From Bacteroidota bacterium (GTDB lineage Bacteria; Bacteroidota; Bacteroidia; Bacteroidales; VadinHA17), in contig JAKQPD010000289.1 in assembly GCA_029564935.1 (NCBI GenBank), positions 1 to 36,453 on the forward strand: 36,453 nucleotides of DNA, read 5' to 3'. A program made the translations under genes and the position numbers. The notes beneath the pieces are model-generated. The model did not search any database and was not told where the DNA came from. It worked only from the letters and a program-made list of their open reading frames with translations. Shown one piece after another: positions 15,161 to 22,581 of this stretch. How positions within the stretch are numbered: the first letter of the stretch is position 1; every line of letters starts with the position of its first letter.

Positions 15161-15979
15161 TTACAGATCCCCCTCAAAAACAACGTAATCCCTGATATAG
15201 CGCGGGATCTCCCCTATATCCCTGAAAATACCATAAACTGTCGATCCGCTGCCCGACATGGAACTGTATAGCGCACCGGCGCTGTATAGTGAATTCTTTA
15301 TTGCTTCTATTTCAGGATAAAGCTTAAAGACATATTGTTCAAAATCATTTATTACTGATCCATTCCATTCTGACGGAGGAAGCCTGAACAGCTCCTCAAG
15401 GCTTTTAACAGGCATGCCAGGAATACAATTGTTATATGCATCACGTGTGCTGATACGTATGCCAGGATTAACAAGGACTAATTTATATTCCTGAGGCAGA
15501 TAATCCACAGGTTTCAGCATTTCACCGCGTCCTGTTGCAAATGACGGAACGGGATCGATAAAGAAGGGACAATCACTGCCCACTTCAAGGGCAATTTTTT
15601 TCAATGTGTCATTGTCGATTGAAAGTCTGAAACACTTGTTAATGGCCTTCATTATACAGGCAGCGTCGGAGGATCCTCCACCCAGACCTGCTGCTGCCGG
15701 GATCTTCTTGTGAAGGTGGATCTTAAGGAAGGGAACAGCATAACTCTCCCGCATTTTTTTAAGGGCCCTCATCACAAGGTTCTCCTTCGGCCGCGAACCG
15801 ATGTTTATCCCGGTAACCACCAGAGTATCCTCCTTGACTTGTTCCCTGGGAACCACAAACTCCAGAGCATCACATAATCCTGTCGGATAAAAGATGGTTT
15901 CAATATTATGAAATCCGTCATCCCGCTTTCCGGTCACCCTCAATCCTATGTTTATCTTTGCTCTGGGAAACGATATCAT
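15161..15979 (-). CDS. ispE: 4-diphosphocytidyl-2-C-methyl-D-erythritol kinase
   Basis: The 272-residue protein is a GHMP kinase with RAKINIGLRVTGKRDDGFHN at the start, the ATP-binding PAAAGLGGGSSDAACI (about 92-107), and a C-terminal YSSMSGSGSTVYGIF glycine-rich loop. IspE phosphorylates CDP-methylerythritol, the fourth step of the non-mevalonate isoprenoid pathway. The active-site Lys and Asp are both present (Lys in AKINIG, Asp in SSDAA). Length is normal. It is convergent with the biotin carrier gene and stands alone on the minus strand; its upstream region holds the 22-bp tandem repeats. Confidence 0.96.
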   Translation of the reverse strand: MISFPRAKINIGLRVTGKRDDGFHNIETIFYPTGLCDALEFVVPREQVKEDTLVVTGINIGSRPKENLVMRALKKMRESYAVPFLKIHLHKKIPAAAGLGGGSSDAACIMKAINKCFRLSIDNDTLKKIALEVGSDCPFFIDPVPSFATGRGEMLKPVDYLPQEYKLVLVNPGIRISTRDAYNNCIPGMPVKSLEELFRLPPSEWNGSVINDFEQYVFKLYPEIEAIKNSLYSAGALYSSMSGSGSTVYGIFRDIGEIPRYIRDYVVFEGDL

Positions 15980-16016
15980 TGGCCGGTATTTTTCGTAAAA
16001 GTAATTTATTTTAAGG

Positions 16017-16078
16017 AAGAATGAAGTACAATCGAATGAAGAATGAAGAACAATCGAAGGAAGAATGAAGAATGATCC
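16017..16078 (+). repeat. 22-bp tandem repeat, 2.8 copies
   Basis: AAGAATGAAGTACAATCGAA plus TG at 16017-16038, AAGAATGAAGAACAATCGAA plus GG at 16039-16060, then a partial copy AAGAATGAAGAATGATCC at 16061-16078. The array lies in the 252-nt gap between the divergent ispE and dnaB genes, about 40 bp upstream of ispE. It has no ORF. Confidence 0.8.
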
Positions 16079-16161
16079 AATACTCTTTTTTCAACAAGTT
16101 TTTAACAAATTCTGTTTGTAATAAAACCCGTGCAGAGGGGATACAGGAAGCCTGTAATATA

Positions 16162-16169
16162 TACCTTTG
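16162..16169 (+). promoter_or_regulatory. -7 promoter box for dnaB
   Basis: TACCTTTG matches TAnnTTTG, 62 nt ahead of the dnaB ATG. A small hairpin, ACAGG-AAG-CCTGT, lies just upstream (16143-16155). No standard -33 box is evident. Confidence 0.4.
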
Positions 16170-16231
16170 AAGCCGGTGGAAACCTGGGAATAATCTCTGG
16201 TTAAATACATATAAATCAGCAATATAGGATC

Positions 16232-17752
16232 ATGGCAAAGCAGATCAAGACAAGTAAGCCTATGGTGACGGTTTTACCCGATTTCGGGAAAGTGCCTCCC
16301 CAGGCCATAGATATGGAAGAGGCTGTCCTCGGCGCAATAATGCTTGAAAAGGAAGCTGTGATCACTATCCTGGATATTCTTAAGCCGGAGAGCTTTTACA
16401 AGGATTCCCACAGGAAGATATTCAAAGCTGTTTCCGATCTGTCGACACGGGAGTTTCCGGTCGATCTGTATACTGTGACTGAGGAATTACGAGCTCACGG
16501 AGAACTTGAAAGCGTTGGCGGTCCTGTGTATCTTTCCCAGCTTACTTCGAAGGTCGTGTCTGCAGCAAATGTCGACTATCACGCACGGATAGTGGCACAG
16601 AAATATATCCAGAGGGAACTGATAAGGGTGTCGACCGAGATACAGACACGGGCATTTGACGATACGTGGGATGTAACTGAACTGCTCGATTATTCGGAAA
16701 ATGAGCTTTTCCAGATTGCCGAGGGAAATATAAAGAGAGAAGTATCTCCGATCAACATGGTCATAAAGGAAGCAATAAAGGAGATTGAGGAGGCAGGGAA
16801 AAGGGAAGATGCACTTGTCGGGATACCGTCGGGTTTTACCAAGCTCGACCGGCTTACATCAGGGTGGCAGAAAGCCGAACTTGTTATTATCGCAGCCAGG
16901 CCGTCAATGGGAAAGACTGCATTCGCGTTGTCGATGGCAAGGAATATGGCAATTGATCATGACAAAAAGGTAGCGATCTTCAGCTGTGAGATGTCTTCGA
17001 TCCAGCTTGTAAACAGGCTTATCGTTGCCGAGACAGATATAGCCGGGGACAAGATAAGGAACGGCCGGCTGTCGGAGGAGGAATGGAAGCAGCTCGATAC
17101 CAGGATCAAAAAGCTTGTTCAGGCCCCGATCTTTATTGATGATACCCCTGCGATCTCAATCTTCGAACTCAGAGCGAAATGCCGGAGACTAATGGCACAA
17201 CATAAGCTCGATATAGTCATTGTCGACTACCTTCAGCTTATGTCGGGGCCCGACAATGCCGGAAGCAGGGAACAGGAAGTCAGCAATATCTCACGTTCGC
17301 TTAAAAGTATTGCCAAGGAGCTTAATGTACCTATCATTGCTCTTTCCCAGCTTAACCGCTCGGTGGAAATGAGAGGCGGTACAAAACGGCCTCTGCTGTC
17401 GGACCTCAGGGAATCGGGAGCAATAGAGCAGGATGCCGATATGGTTGTATTTATCCACAGGCAGGAGAAATTCGGGATGCTTACATTCGACGACGGATCG
17501 TCAACAAAAGGTATTGCCGAAATTATCCTGGCGAAAAACCGTAACGGCCCGGTGGACGATGTAAGGCTGCGGTTCAGGGAAGAAAAAGCCCAGTTCGTGG
17601 ATATGGATGAATTCGATATTGAAAATATGCCCGAAATGAACGGAACACAGAGCATCACTCTGGGTTCAAAGATGAATCACGATCGTCTGAGGGATACAGG
17701 CAGCGATTTTGACAGGGAACATGATTTCCACGATGAACCTCCTTTTGCCTGA
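16232..17752 (+). CDS. dnaB: Replicative DNA helicase DnaB
   Basis: The 506-residue protein has the N-terminal primase-interacting domain (PQAIDMEEAVLGAIMLEKEA), then a RecA-type motor with Walker A ARPSMGKTAFAL (about 222-233), Walker B VIVDYLQLMSG, LSQLNRSVEMR, and LRESGAIEQDADMVVFIHRQ with the hexamer-stabilising region. DnaB unwinds DNA at the replication fork. The length is somewhat above the E. coli enzyme because of an acidic, unstructured tail of about 40 residues. No intein interrupts the Walker A or other usual insertion sites. It is a single-gene unit with the promoter box above; its stop faces the DUF5686 stop 12 nt away. Confidence 0.97.
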   Translation: MAKQIKTSKPMVTVLPDFGKVPPQAIDMEEAVLGAIMLEKEAVITILDILKPESFYKDSHRKIFKAVSDLSTREFPVDLYTVTEELRAHGELESVGGPVYLSQLTSKVVSAANVDYHARIVAQKYIQRELIRVSTEIQTRAFDDTWDVTELLDYSENELFQIAEGNIKREVSPINMVIKEAIKEIEEAGKREDALVGIPSGFTKLDRLTSGWQKAELVIIAARPSMGKTAFALSMARNMAIDHDKKVAIFSCEMSSIQLVNRLIVAETDIAGDKIRNGRLSEEEWKQLDTRIKKLVQAPIFIDDTPAISIFELRAKCRRLMAQHKLDIVIVDYLQLMSGPDNAGSREQEVSNISRSLKSIAKELNVPIIALSQLNRSVEMRGGTKRPLLSDLRESGAIEQDADMVVFIHRQEKFGMLTFDDGSSTKGIAEIILAKNRNGPVDDVRLRFREEKAQFVDMDEFDIENMPEMNGTQSITLGSKMNHDRLRDTGSDFDREHDFHDEPPFA

Positions 17753-17763
17753 TCAGTTCCGGA

Positions 17764-20466
17764 TCAGTTAAGCTTGAAGATAAACCTGAAGCCGGCACAT
17801 CTGAATGTAAGGTTGTCAAAACCTGCAAAAATACCCGCTTCCCCTACAAGGAACAGTTCTGATATGCTGTATCCGGCTTCGAACCAGGAACTGTTCTTCC
17901 TTGTACCCACCCACGATATGCTCAGATTTTCACGCATGAGAGTATTGCTTAAGCCAGGAAGATATTTAAGGAGCAGATAGGGTGTTGTGTATTTGATATG
18001 AGCCTCACCAAATAACCTCGGTGTGCTGAGGGAATAATATGCCGGGAGGAAGAATGCATCCTCATAATCGTTCAGCAAGACCGGAAATGATTGAACATTG
18101 AAGTGGAAGAAATCGAAGAATGGTATATATGTATTGTTAAGAAATCCTCCCGTTCTGACTCTCCATCTGAATTCGCTGAATGCACCAGGTTCATATTTCT
18201 TCGAAGCCTCCAGCCTTATCATATCAAAATGCCTGTAACGTTCTGAAGGCATTTTATATTCATTTATCCCATGTTTCCAGGAAAACCTGAATTCCGGCCA
18301 TTCAGACCCGGCGGGGATCCTTCTGCCATTATTCATCCTGTACTTCTGATCCGGAGTAAATGTAATACCGGCTGTAAATTCATAATGGTCCTGATCGCGG
18401 AGGGCATTCAGCGGATCCGCATCACCGTCCAGGTAGGGATTGTCCGGCAGATTGACTGTATATTCTTCTGATTTTCTGAAGAAAGAGAAGCCGGTCGTGT
18501 TTTCAAGCACTTTCCTGTTCTCGTAACCTGCTGATAATTCCAGTCTGAGACTGTTTGAAAAATTCTTTCTGAATCCTCCGGTGATGTACTGTGATTCATA
18601 CAGTTTTAAGTAATTCTTTTTAAGCAGGAGAGATGTCATTGAATTCAGGAATGTGTTTATACTTCCTCCCGAGGCAATATCGGAGCTCATCACACCTGTC
18701 CTCAGGAAGAGTGACGCGGGATTTGTTTTTCCGAAACTGTAACCGCTGTTTATACGCCACATTATTCTCTCCCGGCTGAAAGCATAATCAATTTCGGGTG
18801 CAATCCACCAGTATCCGGATCTTTTGATCTGTTTTGATAATCTGAAGTCAAATCCATATGCAAATCCGTCCACCGTATTGAACCTGAGGTTTTCAGGATC
18901 CGCAATACCGCCGAAAGTGAATCTTAATCCTGTGGTATCCGACCAGGTGTGTCCTGTCGTAAGCTTCTTTAGTGATCCGGCAAATTTGCTTTTCCCCTTT
19001 TTTTTGGGTGAAAGAGCAGAGGTGTCCTGTCTTACTTCTATGACATCTCTTCCGGCCAGGTCATTCTTTATGCTGTCGCGAATCCTTATACTCCTGATCT
19101 CCTGTTCGGAAAGCGGAATAGGTCTGATGGCCGCCCAGTAGGCGCTGTCCTTCTTATTTGCATCTTTCTCAATAATATGTGTCGTGTTATCCGTTATCTC
19201 CCGGCTATTACGTACACCGTCGGGTAAAGCCTTCTCCGATTCCCTGTTCATAAGGCGCGACATTAAGATCATATCGCGGTTGGTCAGCTCATCCTTTTCC
19301 AGGATCTTTTCTATCTTCTGCTGGTTCTTTGAGACAGGACTTTCAGTTGCCGCTGCGGACGGAACTGATACCGGCACCTGAGAAAGAGCATCAGTTCCCG
19401 GCTTCCTCAACGCAGTATTCAGGGTGACCTCAGAATATTTTACAGATGTCCCGTATCCTGCATCAGCACTGAAGCCGAGTATACCGATGTTCATCTCAAA
19501 TTTCAGACTTACAGGCATCCATATCTCTTTCTGAACAGGGATATAGATCTGTTCAATATTTAATTTCCCTGCCATATTCTCGTTGGTAAGGTCAAGACTG
19601 TGAAGGCACCACAGATCTTCAATTATATAGATGATCCCTTCGAACAGCTGCTGGCTTTTCATTCTCGGGATCACCTGTATCTTGCTTACTGTATTATTCC
19701 CCTGAAGCGTAGCTCCCAGGTATTTGAACCTGTAGTATGAAAAAGCCTGGGATGAGAGAGGTGAAATTGCCAGATCTGCTATGACCGGCTGGTAGAAGCT
19801 GGCCTGGATTATGTCCATTGGGGAAATATTATCACCCTGGTCGGGGAAAGTGCTGTTTACGGAAATAACCCTCTGACGATATGTGGCCGGAGCTGTGAAT
19901 TCTATCTCATTGAATGATTCCAAAAGGTAGACCTCACCTTCTTTAATTGAAGCTGCTTCAGTTATGGCATCCCCGTCAGAATCCATTTTTATCGACCTTT
20001 TTATTATCCTGGGGATCCTGTTTATAACCAGGTTCCCTTTGATATAAACTTCAGCTTTGTATGAATTGATCTGATTGAGGTGATACGGAGCCATTCCGAT
20101 GGCTTTCCGCATTATGTTATAAGCCGGATCTTCACCTGTAGCCGAGATCCTGACCTCGGGGATTTCGTAATACTGCACGGGAAGGACAACATTTTTTGTT
20201 ATTGTTCCTTCCTGTACCCTGAGGTCGTAAAAAACAGGAGTGTACCCCAGACTCTGGTAAGTGACAAAGTACTTTCCTTGCGGGAGCTTAATCTCATAAT
20301 CACCTTTTGTATTGGCAGTAGTACCCTGCTTAAGCTCCTGTATAAAAACTGTGGAATAAGGAATCGGATCACCCGATTCAGTCGTGATCCTGCCTTTCAG
20401 CACCTGCGAAAATGATATACCTGAATTCAGGATTATAAGCAGGGAAAGGATAGCAGCACGATTCAT
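17764..20466 (-). CDS. DUF5686 outer-membrane protein with carboxypeptidase-like domain
   Basis: A 900-residue exported protein. It has a signal peptide (1 to about 20), a CarboxypepD_reg-like beta-sandwich (about 22-105; LKGRITTESGDPIPYSTVFI, then TKGDYEIKLPQGKYFVTYQS), and a long DUF5686 region that is rich in aromatic beta-strands toward the end, as in outer-membrane barrels. Residues about 360-500 form a charged, variable linker. DUF5686 proteins are Bacteroidetes-specific TonB-dependent-receptor-like proteins with no plug motif and no assigned substrate. It is the last gene in the unit unknown > rsmI > DUF5686, beginning 12 nt after rsmI. An envelope role is likely; a specific one is not supported. 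Confidence 0.88.
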   Translation of the reverse strand: MNRAAILSLLIILNSGISFSQVLKGRITTESGDPIPYSTVFIQELKQGTTANTKGDYEIKLPQGKYFVTYQSLGYTPVFYDLRVQEGTITKNVVLPVQYYEIPEVRISATGEDPAYNIMRKAIGMAPYHLNQINSYKAEVYIKGNLVINRIPRIIKRSIKMDSDGDAITEAASIKEGEVYLLESFNEIEFTAPATYRQRVISVNSTFPDQGDNISPMDIIQASFYQPVIADLAISPLSSQAFSYYRFKYLGATLQGNNTVSKIQVIPRMKSQQLFEGIIYIIEDLWCLHSLDLTNENMAGKLNIEQIYIPVQKEIWMPVSLKFEMNIGILGFSADAGYGTSVKYSEVTLNTALRKPGTDALSQVPVSVPSAAATESPVSKNQQKIEKILEKDELTNRDMILMSRLMNRESEKALPDGVRNSREITDNTTHIIEKDANKKDSAYWAAIRPIPLSEQEIRSIRIRDSIKNDLAGRDVIEVRQDTSALSPKKKGKSKFAGSLKKLTTGHTWSDTTGLRFTFGGIADPENLRFNTVDGFAYGFDFRLSKQIKRSGYWWIAPEIDYAFSRERIMWRINSGYSFGKTNPASLFLRTGVMSSDIASGGSINTFLNSMTSLLLKKNYLKLYESQYITGGFRKNFSNSLRLELSAGYENRKVLENTTGFSFFRKSEEYTVNLPDNPYLDGDADPLNALRDQDHYEFTAGITFTPDQKYRMNNGRRIPAGSEWPEFRFSWKHGINEYKMPSERYRHFDMIRLEASKKYEPGAFSEFRWRVRTGGFLNNTYIPFFDFFHFNVQSFPVLLNDYEDAFFLPAYYSLSTPRLFGEAHIKYTTPYLLLKYLPGLSNTLMRENLSISWVGTRKNSSWFEAGYSISELFLVGEAGIFAGFDNLTFRCAGFRFIFKLN

Positions 20467-20478
20467 ATATCGGGATTA

Positions 20479-21153
20479 TTATTCATCTTTTCCGGCAACA
20501 ACAAGCACTATTTCTCCTTTCGGCGGTTTCTGTTCATAATGATCAGACAGGGAAGCCAGTGTCCCCCTTATATTTTCTTCAAAAATCTTGGTGAGTTCCC
20601 TCGATACTGAAGCGGGCCGGTCAGGGCCGAAATGTGCAGCCATCTCTGCCAGTGTCTTTAAAAGTCTGAACGGCGACTCATAAAAGATCATTGTCCGGGT
20701 CTCATTTTCAAGTGAGGTCAGTCTCTTCTGCCTGCCTTTCTTTACCGGAAGGAAGCCCTCAAAGCAGAACCTGTCGGAAGGCAGCCCCGAATTTACAAGT
20801 GCAGGTATTAATGCGGTGGCACCGGGAAGTGTTTCAACCTCTATTCCCCTCTCAATACATTTTCTAACGAGAAGGAATCCGGGATCAGATATCCCAGGTG
20901 TACCGGCATCCGAAATAAGAGCTGCTGTCTTTCCCGATTCGATAATTGAGCAAACTGACTCGACAGCTTTATGCTCGTTGAACTTATGGTGAGGAATCAT
21001 TTTTGACCTAATATTGTAATGCTTCAGCAGCATTCCGGCATGGCGTGTGTCTTCAGCAAGTATGATATCAGCAGTTCCAAGGATCTCCACAGCCCTGAAA
21101 GTAATATCCTTCAGATTGCCTACCGGAGTGGGAATAAGGAACAATTTACTCAT
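20479..21153 (-). CDS. rsmI: 16S rRNA (cytidine-1402 2'-O) methyltransferase
   Basis: The 224-residue protein shows the RsmI pattern: LFLIPTPVGNLKDITFRAVE at the start, DIILAEDTRH, SDAGTPGISDPGFLLVRKCI, and PGATALIPALVNSGLPSDRF with FEGFLP. RsmI uses SAM to methylate the 2'-O of C1402 in the 16S decoding centre, near the RsmH target. It is near the short end of the family (about 220-290 residues), lacking the C-terminal accessory domain found in some homologues, as is normal in Bacteroidetes. It overlaps the unknown upstream gene by 8 nt. Confidence 0.95.
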   Translation of the reverse strand: MSKLFLIPTPVGNLKDITFRAVEILGTADIILAEDTRHAGMLLKHYNIRSKMIPHHKFNEHKAVESVCSIIESGKTAALISDAGTPGISDPGFLLVRKCIERGIEVETLPGATALIPALVNSGLPSDRFCFEGFLPVKKGRQKRLTSLENETRTMIFYESPFRLLKTLAEMAAHFGPDRPASVSRELTKIFEENIRGTLASLSDHYEQKPPKGEIVLVVAGKDE

Positions 21154-21835
21154 TAGCCGGGAATTTTCTTTTTACAAGTTCAAGAAGCTGCTTTGCTGCT
21201 TTATTTTCAGCATCATTTCCGGCTATATTCATTACGATGCTGCTGGCATCACCAAAAGTGCCTGTATTTTCAAGGCTTGAGATTGTCTTGTTATACAGCT
21301 CGGAATTACCGTTAAAGAGTTCCCTGATAAAAAGGAATCTGTCATTTATCCCTATTGCTTCTGACAGACTGCTTATAGGTTTTGATTTCAGATGCCCTGC
21401 CACATCCTCTTCCTCCTTACGGATTCCAAGCCTCTCGTTCAGACTGTCTGTGCGCTTGCCAAACGTATCTCCCAGTGTAACTGTTTCAGCCGTTTTCTTT
21501 GGCGTCCTTACAGGTTCATCTTTTACTTTTACAGGCTCCTGGCGGCGTGTATCAGGCTTTGTTACCATCTTCTCCTGCCTTTTCTGTTCAATAACGGGTT
21601 TCTCATTTACAGGTTTTTCAGGGCTTACTTTTTGCTCATATACTTCTTCTGCAGCAGGTGAATTATCCTGGAGATTTTTAAGAAGCCTTATCACCTCCGC
21701 CGCATTCCTGCACTTTGATTTCGCCAGTTCAACCTGCAGGAAGGGTACATTCCTGTAACTTTTCAGATCCTCAATTATCTCCACCGCTTCATTCAGCTCC
21801 CTTATTATCAGATCGACAGTCGTATTGAAATCCAT
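21146..21835 (-). CDS. Unknown protein with charged linker, coupled to rsmI
   Basis: I do not recognise this 229-residue protein as a named family. It has an N-terminal helical part (1-60, with EVIEDL-like amphipathic repeats), a Lys/Glu/Pro-rich linker (about 65-125) that is probably disordered, and a C-terminal helical module with SLSEAIGINDRFLFIRELFN and a ten-residue FGDASSIVMN block. No signal peptide or membrane helix is present, so it should be cytoplasmic. Similar proteins next to rsmI are seen in Bacteroidetes and usually called hypothetical. It overlaps rsmI by 8 nt and heads the operon; a TAnnTTTG box lies upstream. Codon use looks like that of its neighbours. The large ORF on the other strand here is a low-complexity shadow. 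Confidence 0.8.
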   Translation of the reverse strand: MDFNTTVDLIIRELNEAVEIIEDLKSYRNVPFLQVELAKSKCRNAAEVIRLLKNLQDNSPAAEEVYEQKVSPEKPVNEKPVIEQKRQEKMVTKPDTRRQEPVKVKDEPVRTPKKTAETVTLGDTFGKRTDSLNERLGIRKEEEDVAGHLKSKPISSLSEAIGINDRFLFIRELFNGNSELYNKTISSLENTGTFGDASSIVMNIAGNDAENKAAKQLLELVKRKFPANE

Positions 21836-21868
21836 GACTATTATTATTAATAAAACAAACCAATTAGC

Positions 21869-21885
21869 TTACTTTGCAAAAGTAA
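21869..21885. promoter_or_regulatory. Palindrome overlapping the -7 box of the unknown-rsmI operon
   Basis: TTACTTT (21869-21875), spacer GCA, then AAAGTAA (21879-21885) form a perfect inverted repeat. On the minus strand TACTTTTG (21884-21877) matches TAnnTTTG and would drive the unknown-rsmI-DUF5686 unit. It sits in the gap shared with the divergent tdk gene. This could be an operator or chance symmetry. Confidence 0.4.
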
Positions 21886-21950
21886 TTATATTTCCAGAGT
21901 CATAACGGAATATAATTGCAAATTGGTGCGCCACAGTTGATATAAAACAT

Positions 21951-22535
21951 ATGGATGTCCTGGAAAATTTGGCAGGTATGACCGGTAAAAGGGGAGCAAT
22001 TGAAGTTATAACAGGTTCAATGTTCTCCGGCAAGACCGAAGAGCTGATAAGGAGGCTGAGGAGGGCACAGTTTGCCGGTCAGAAGGTGGAAATATTCAAA
22101 CCGTCGATGGATATGCGATATTCGGAAACAAGGATAGTGTCGCACGATGAAAAATCGATCCTTTCAACTCCGGTCGATCATGCATCCTCAATCCTGATGC
22201 TTGCCGGGAATGTGAATGTAATTGGAATTGATGAGGCGCAGTTCTTTGACAATTCAATTGTTGATGTCTGTAATAGACTTGCAGATAATGGATTAAGAGT
22301 GATCGTGGCCGGACTGGATATGGATTTCATGGGAAAGCCGTTTGGCCCGATGCCGGCGCTGATGGGAATAGCCGAATTTGTTACAAAGGTTCATGCAATC
22401 TGCATGAGATGCGGGAACCTCGCCCATTATTCATTCAGGAAATCGGATGAGGAACAGGTGGTGGTGCTGGGTGAAAAAGACAAATATGAACCGCTTTGCA
22501 GAACTTGTTATAATATTGCAAAAGAAAATGGTTAA
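21951..22535 (+). CDS. tdk: Thymidine kinase (type II, zinc ribbon)
   Basis: The 194-residue protein has a P-loop [20 protein letters not shown] (about 21-40), the DEAQFFD Walker-B type motif, and a C-terminal zinc site of two C-X2-C pairs (CMRCGN and CRTCYN). It phosphorylates thymidine to dTMP as a salvage step for DNA synthesis. The ATG at 21951 gives a short N-terminal lead-in similar in length to other Bacteroidetes enzymes; an internal Met at 21978 is a possible alternative. It precedes murF-alr on the same strand with a 46-nt gap filled by a family 2 repeat. Confidence 0.95.
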   Translation: MDVLENLAGMTGKRGAIEVITGSMFSGKTEELIRRLRRAQFAGQKVEIFKPSMDMRYSETRIVSHDEKSILSTPVDHASSILMLAGNVNVIGIDEAQFFDNSIVDVCNRLADNGLRVIVAGLDMDFMGKPFGPMPALMGIAEFVTKVHAICMRCGNLAHYSFRKSDEEQVVVLGEKDKYEPLCRTCYNIAKENG

Positions 22536-22540
22536 GTATT

Positions 22541-22573
22541 ATGACCTTTGTGTCCTTCGTGTGGTTTAAAAAG
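22541..22573 (-). repeat. Short intergenic repeat, family 2 (copy 2)
   Basis: On the minus strand the sequence reads TTAAACCACACGAAGGACAC then AAAGGTCAT. It is a diverged, inverted relative of 8101-8137. It occupies the gap between tdk and murF-alr and supplies the in-frame TAA (22567-22569) immediately upstream of the murF-alr start. Confidence 0.5.
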
Positions 22574-22581
22574 ATACTTTA

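Noticed and set aside
16232-17752. Possible intein in dnaB
   Set aside because: The helicase motifs are contiguous and the length is normal, so there is no insertion.
17749-17769. Small hairpin CTGATC/GATCAG between the dnaB and DUF5686 stops
   Set aside because: The 6-bp stem has no T-tract in either direction, so it is too weak to call a terminator.
21237-21758. 173-residue open frame on the plus strand
   Set aside because: It is Ser/Phe-rich low complexity, antisense to the unknown protein coupled to rsmI, and has no recognisable motif; it arises from the Lys/Glu-rich codons of the real gene.
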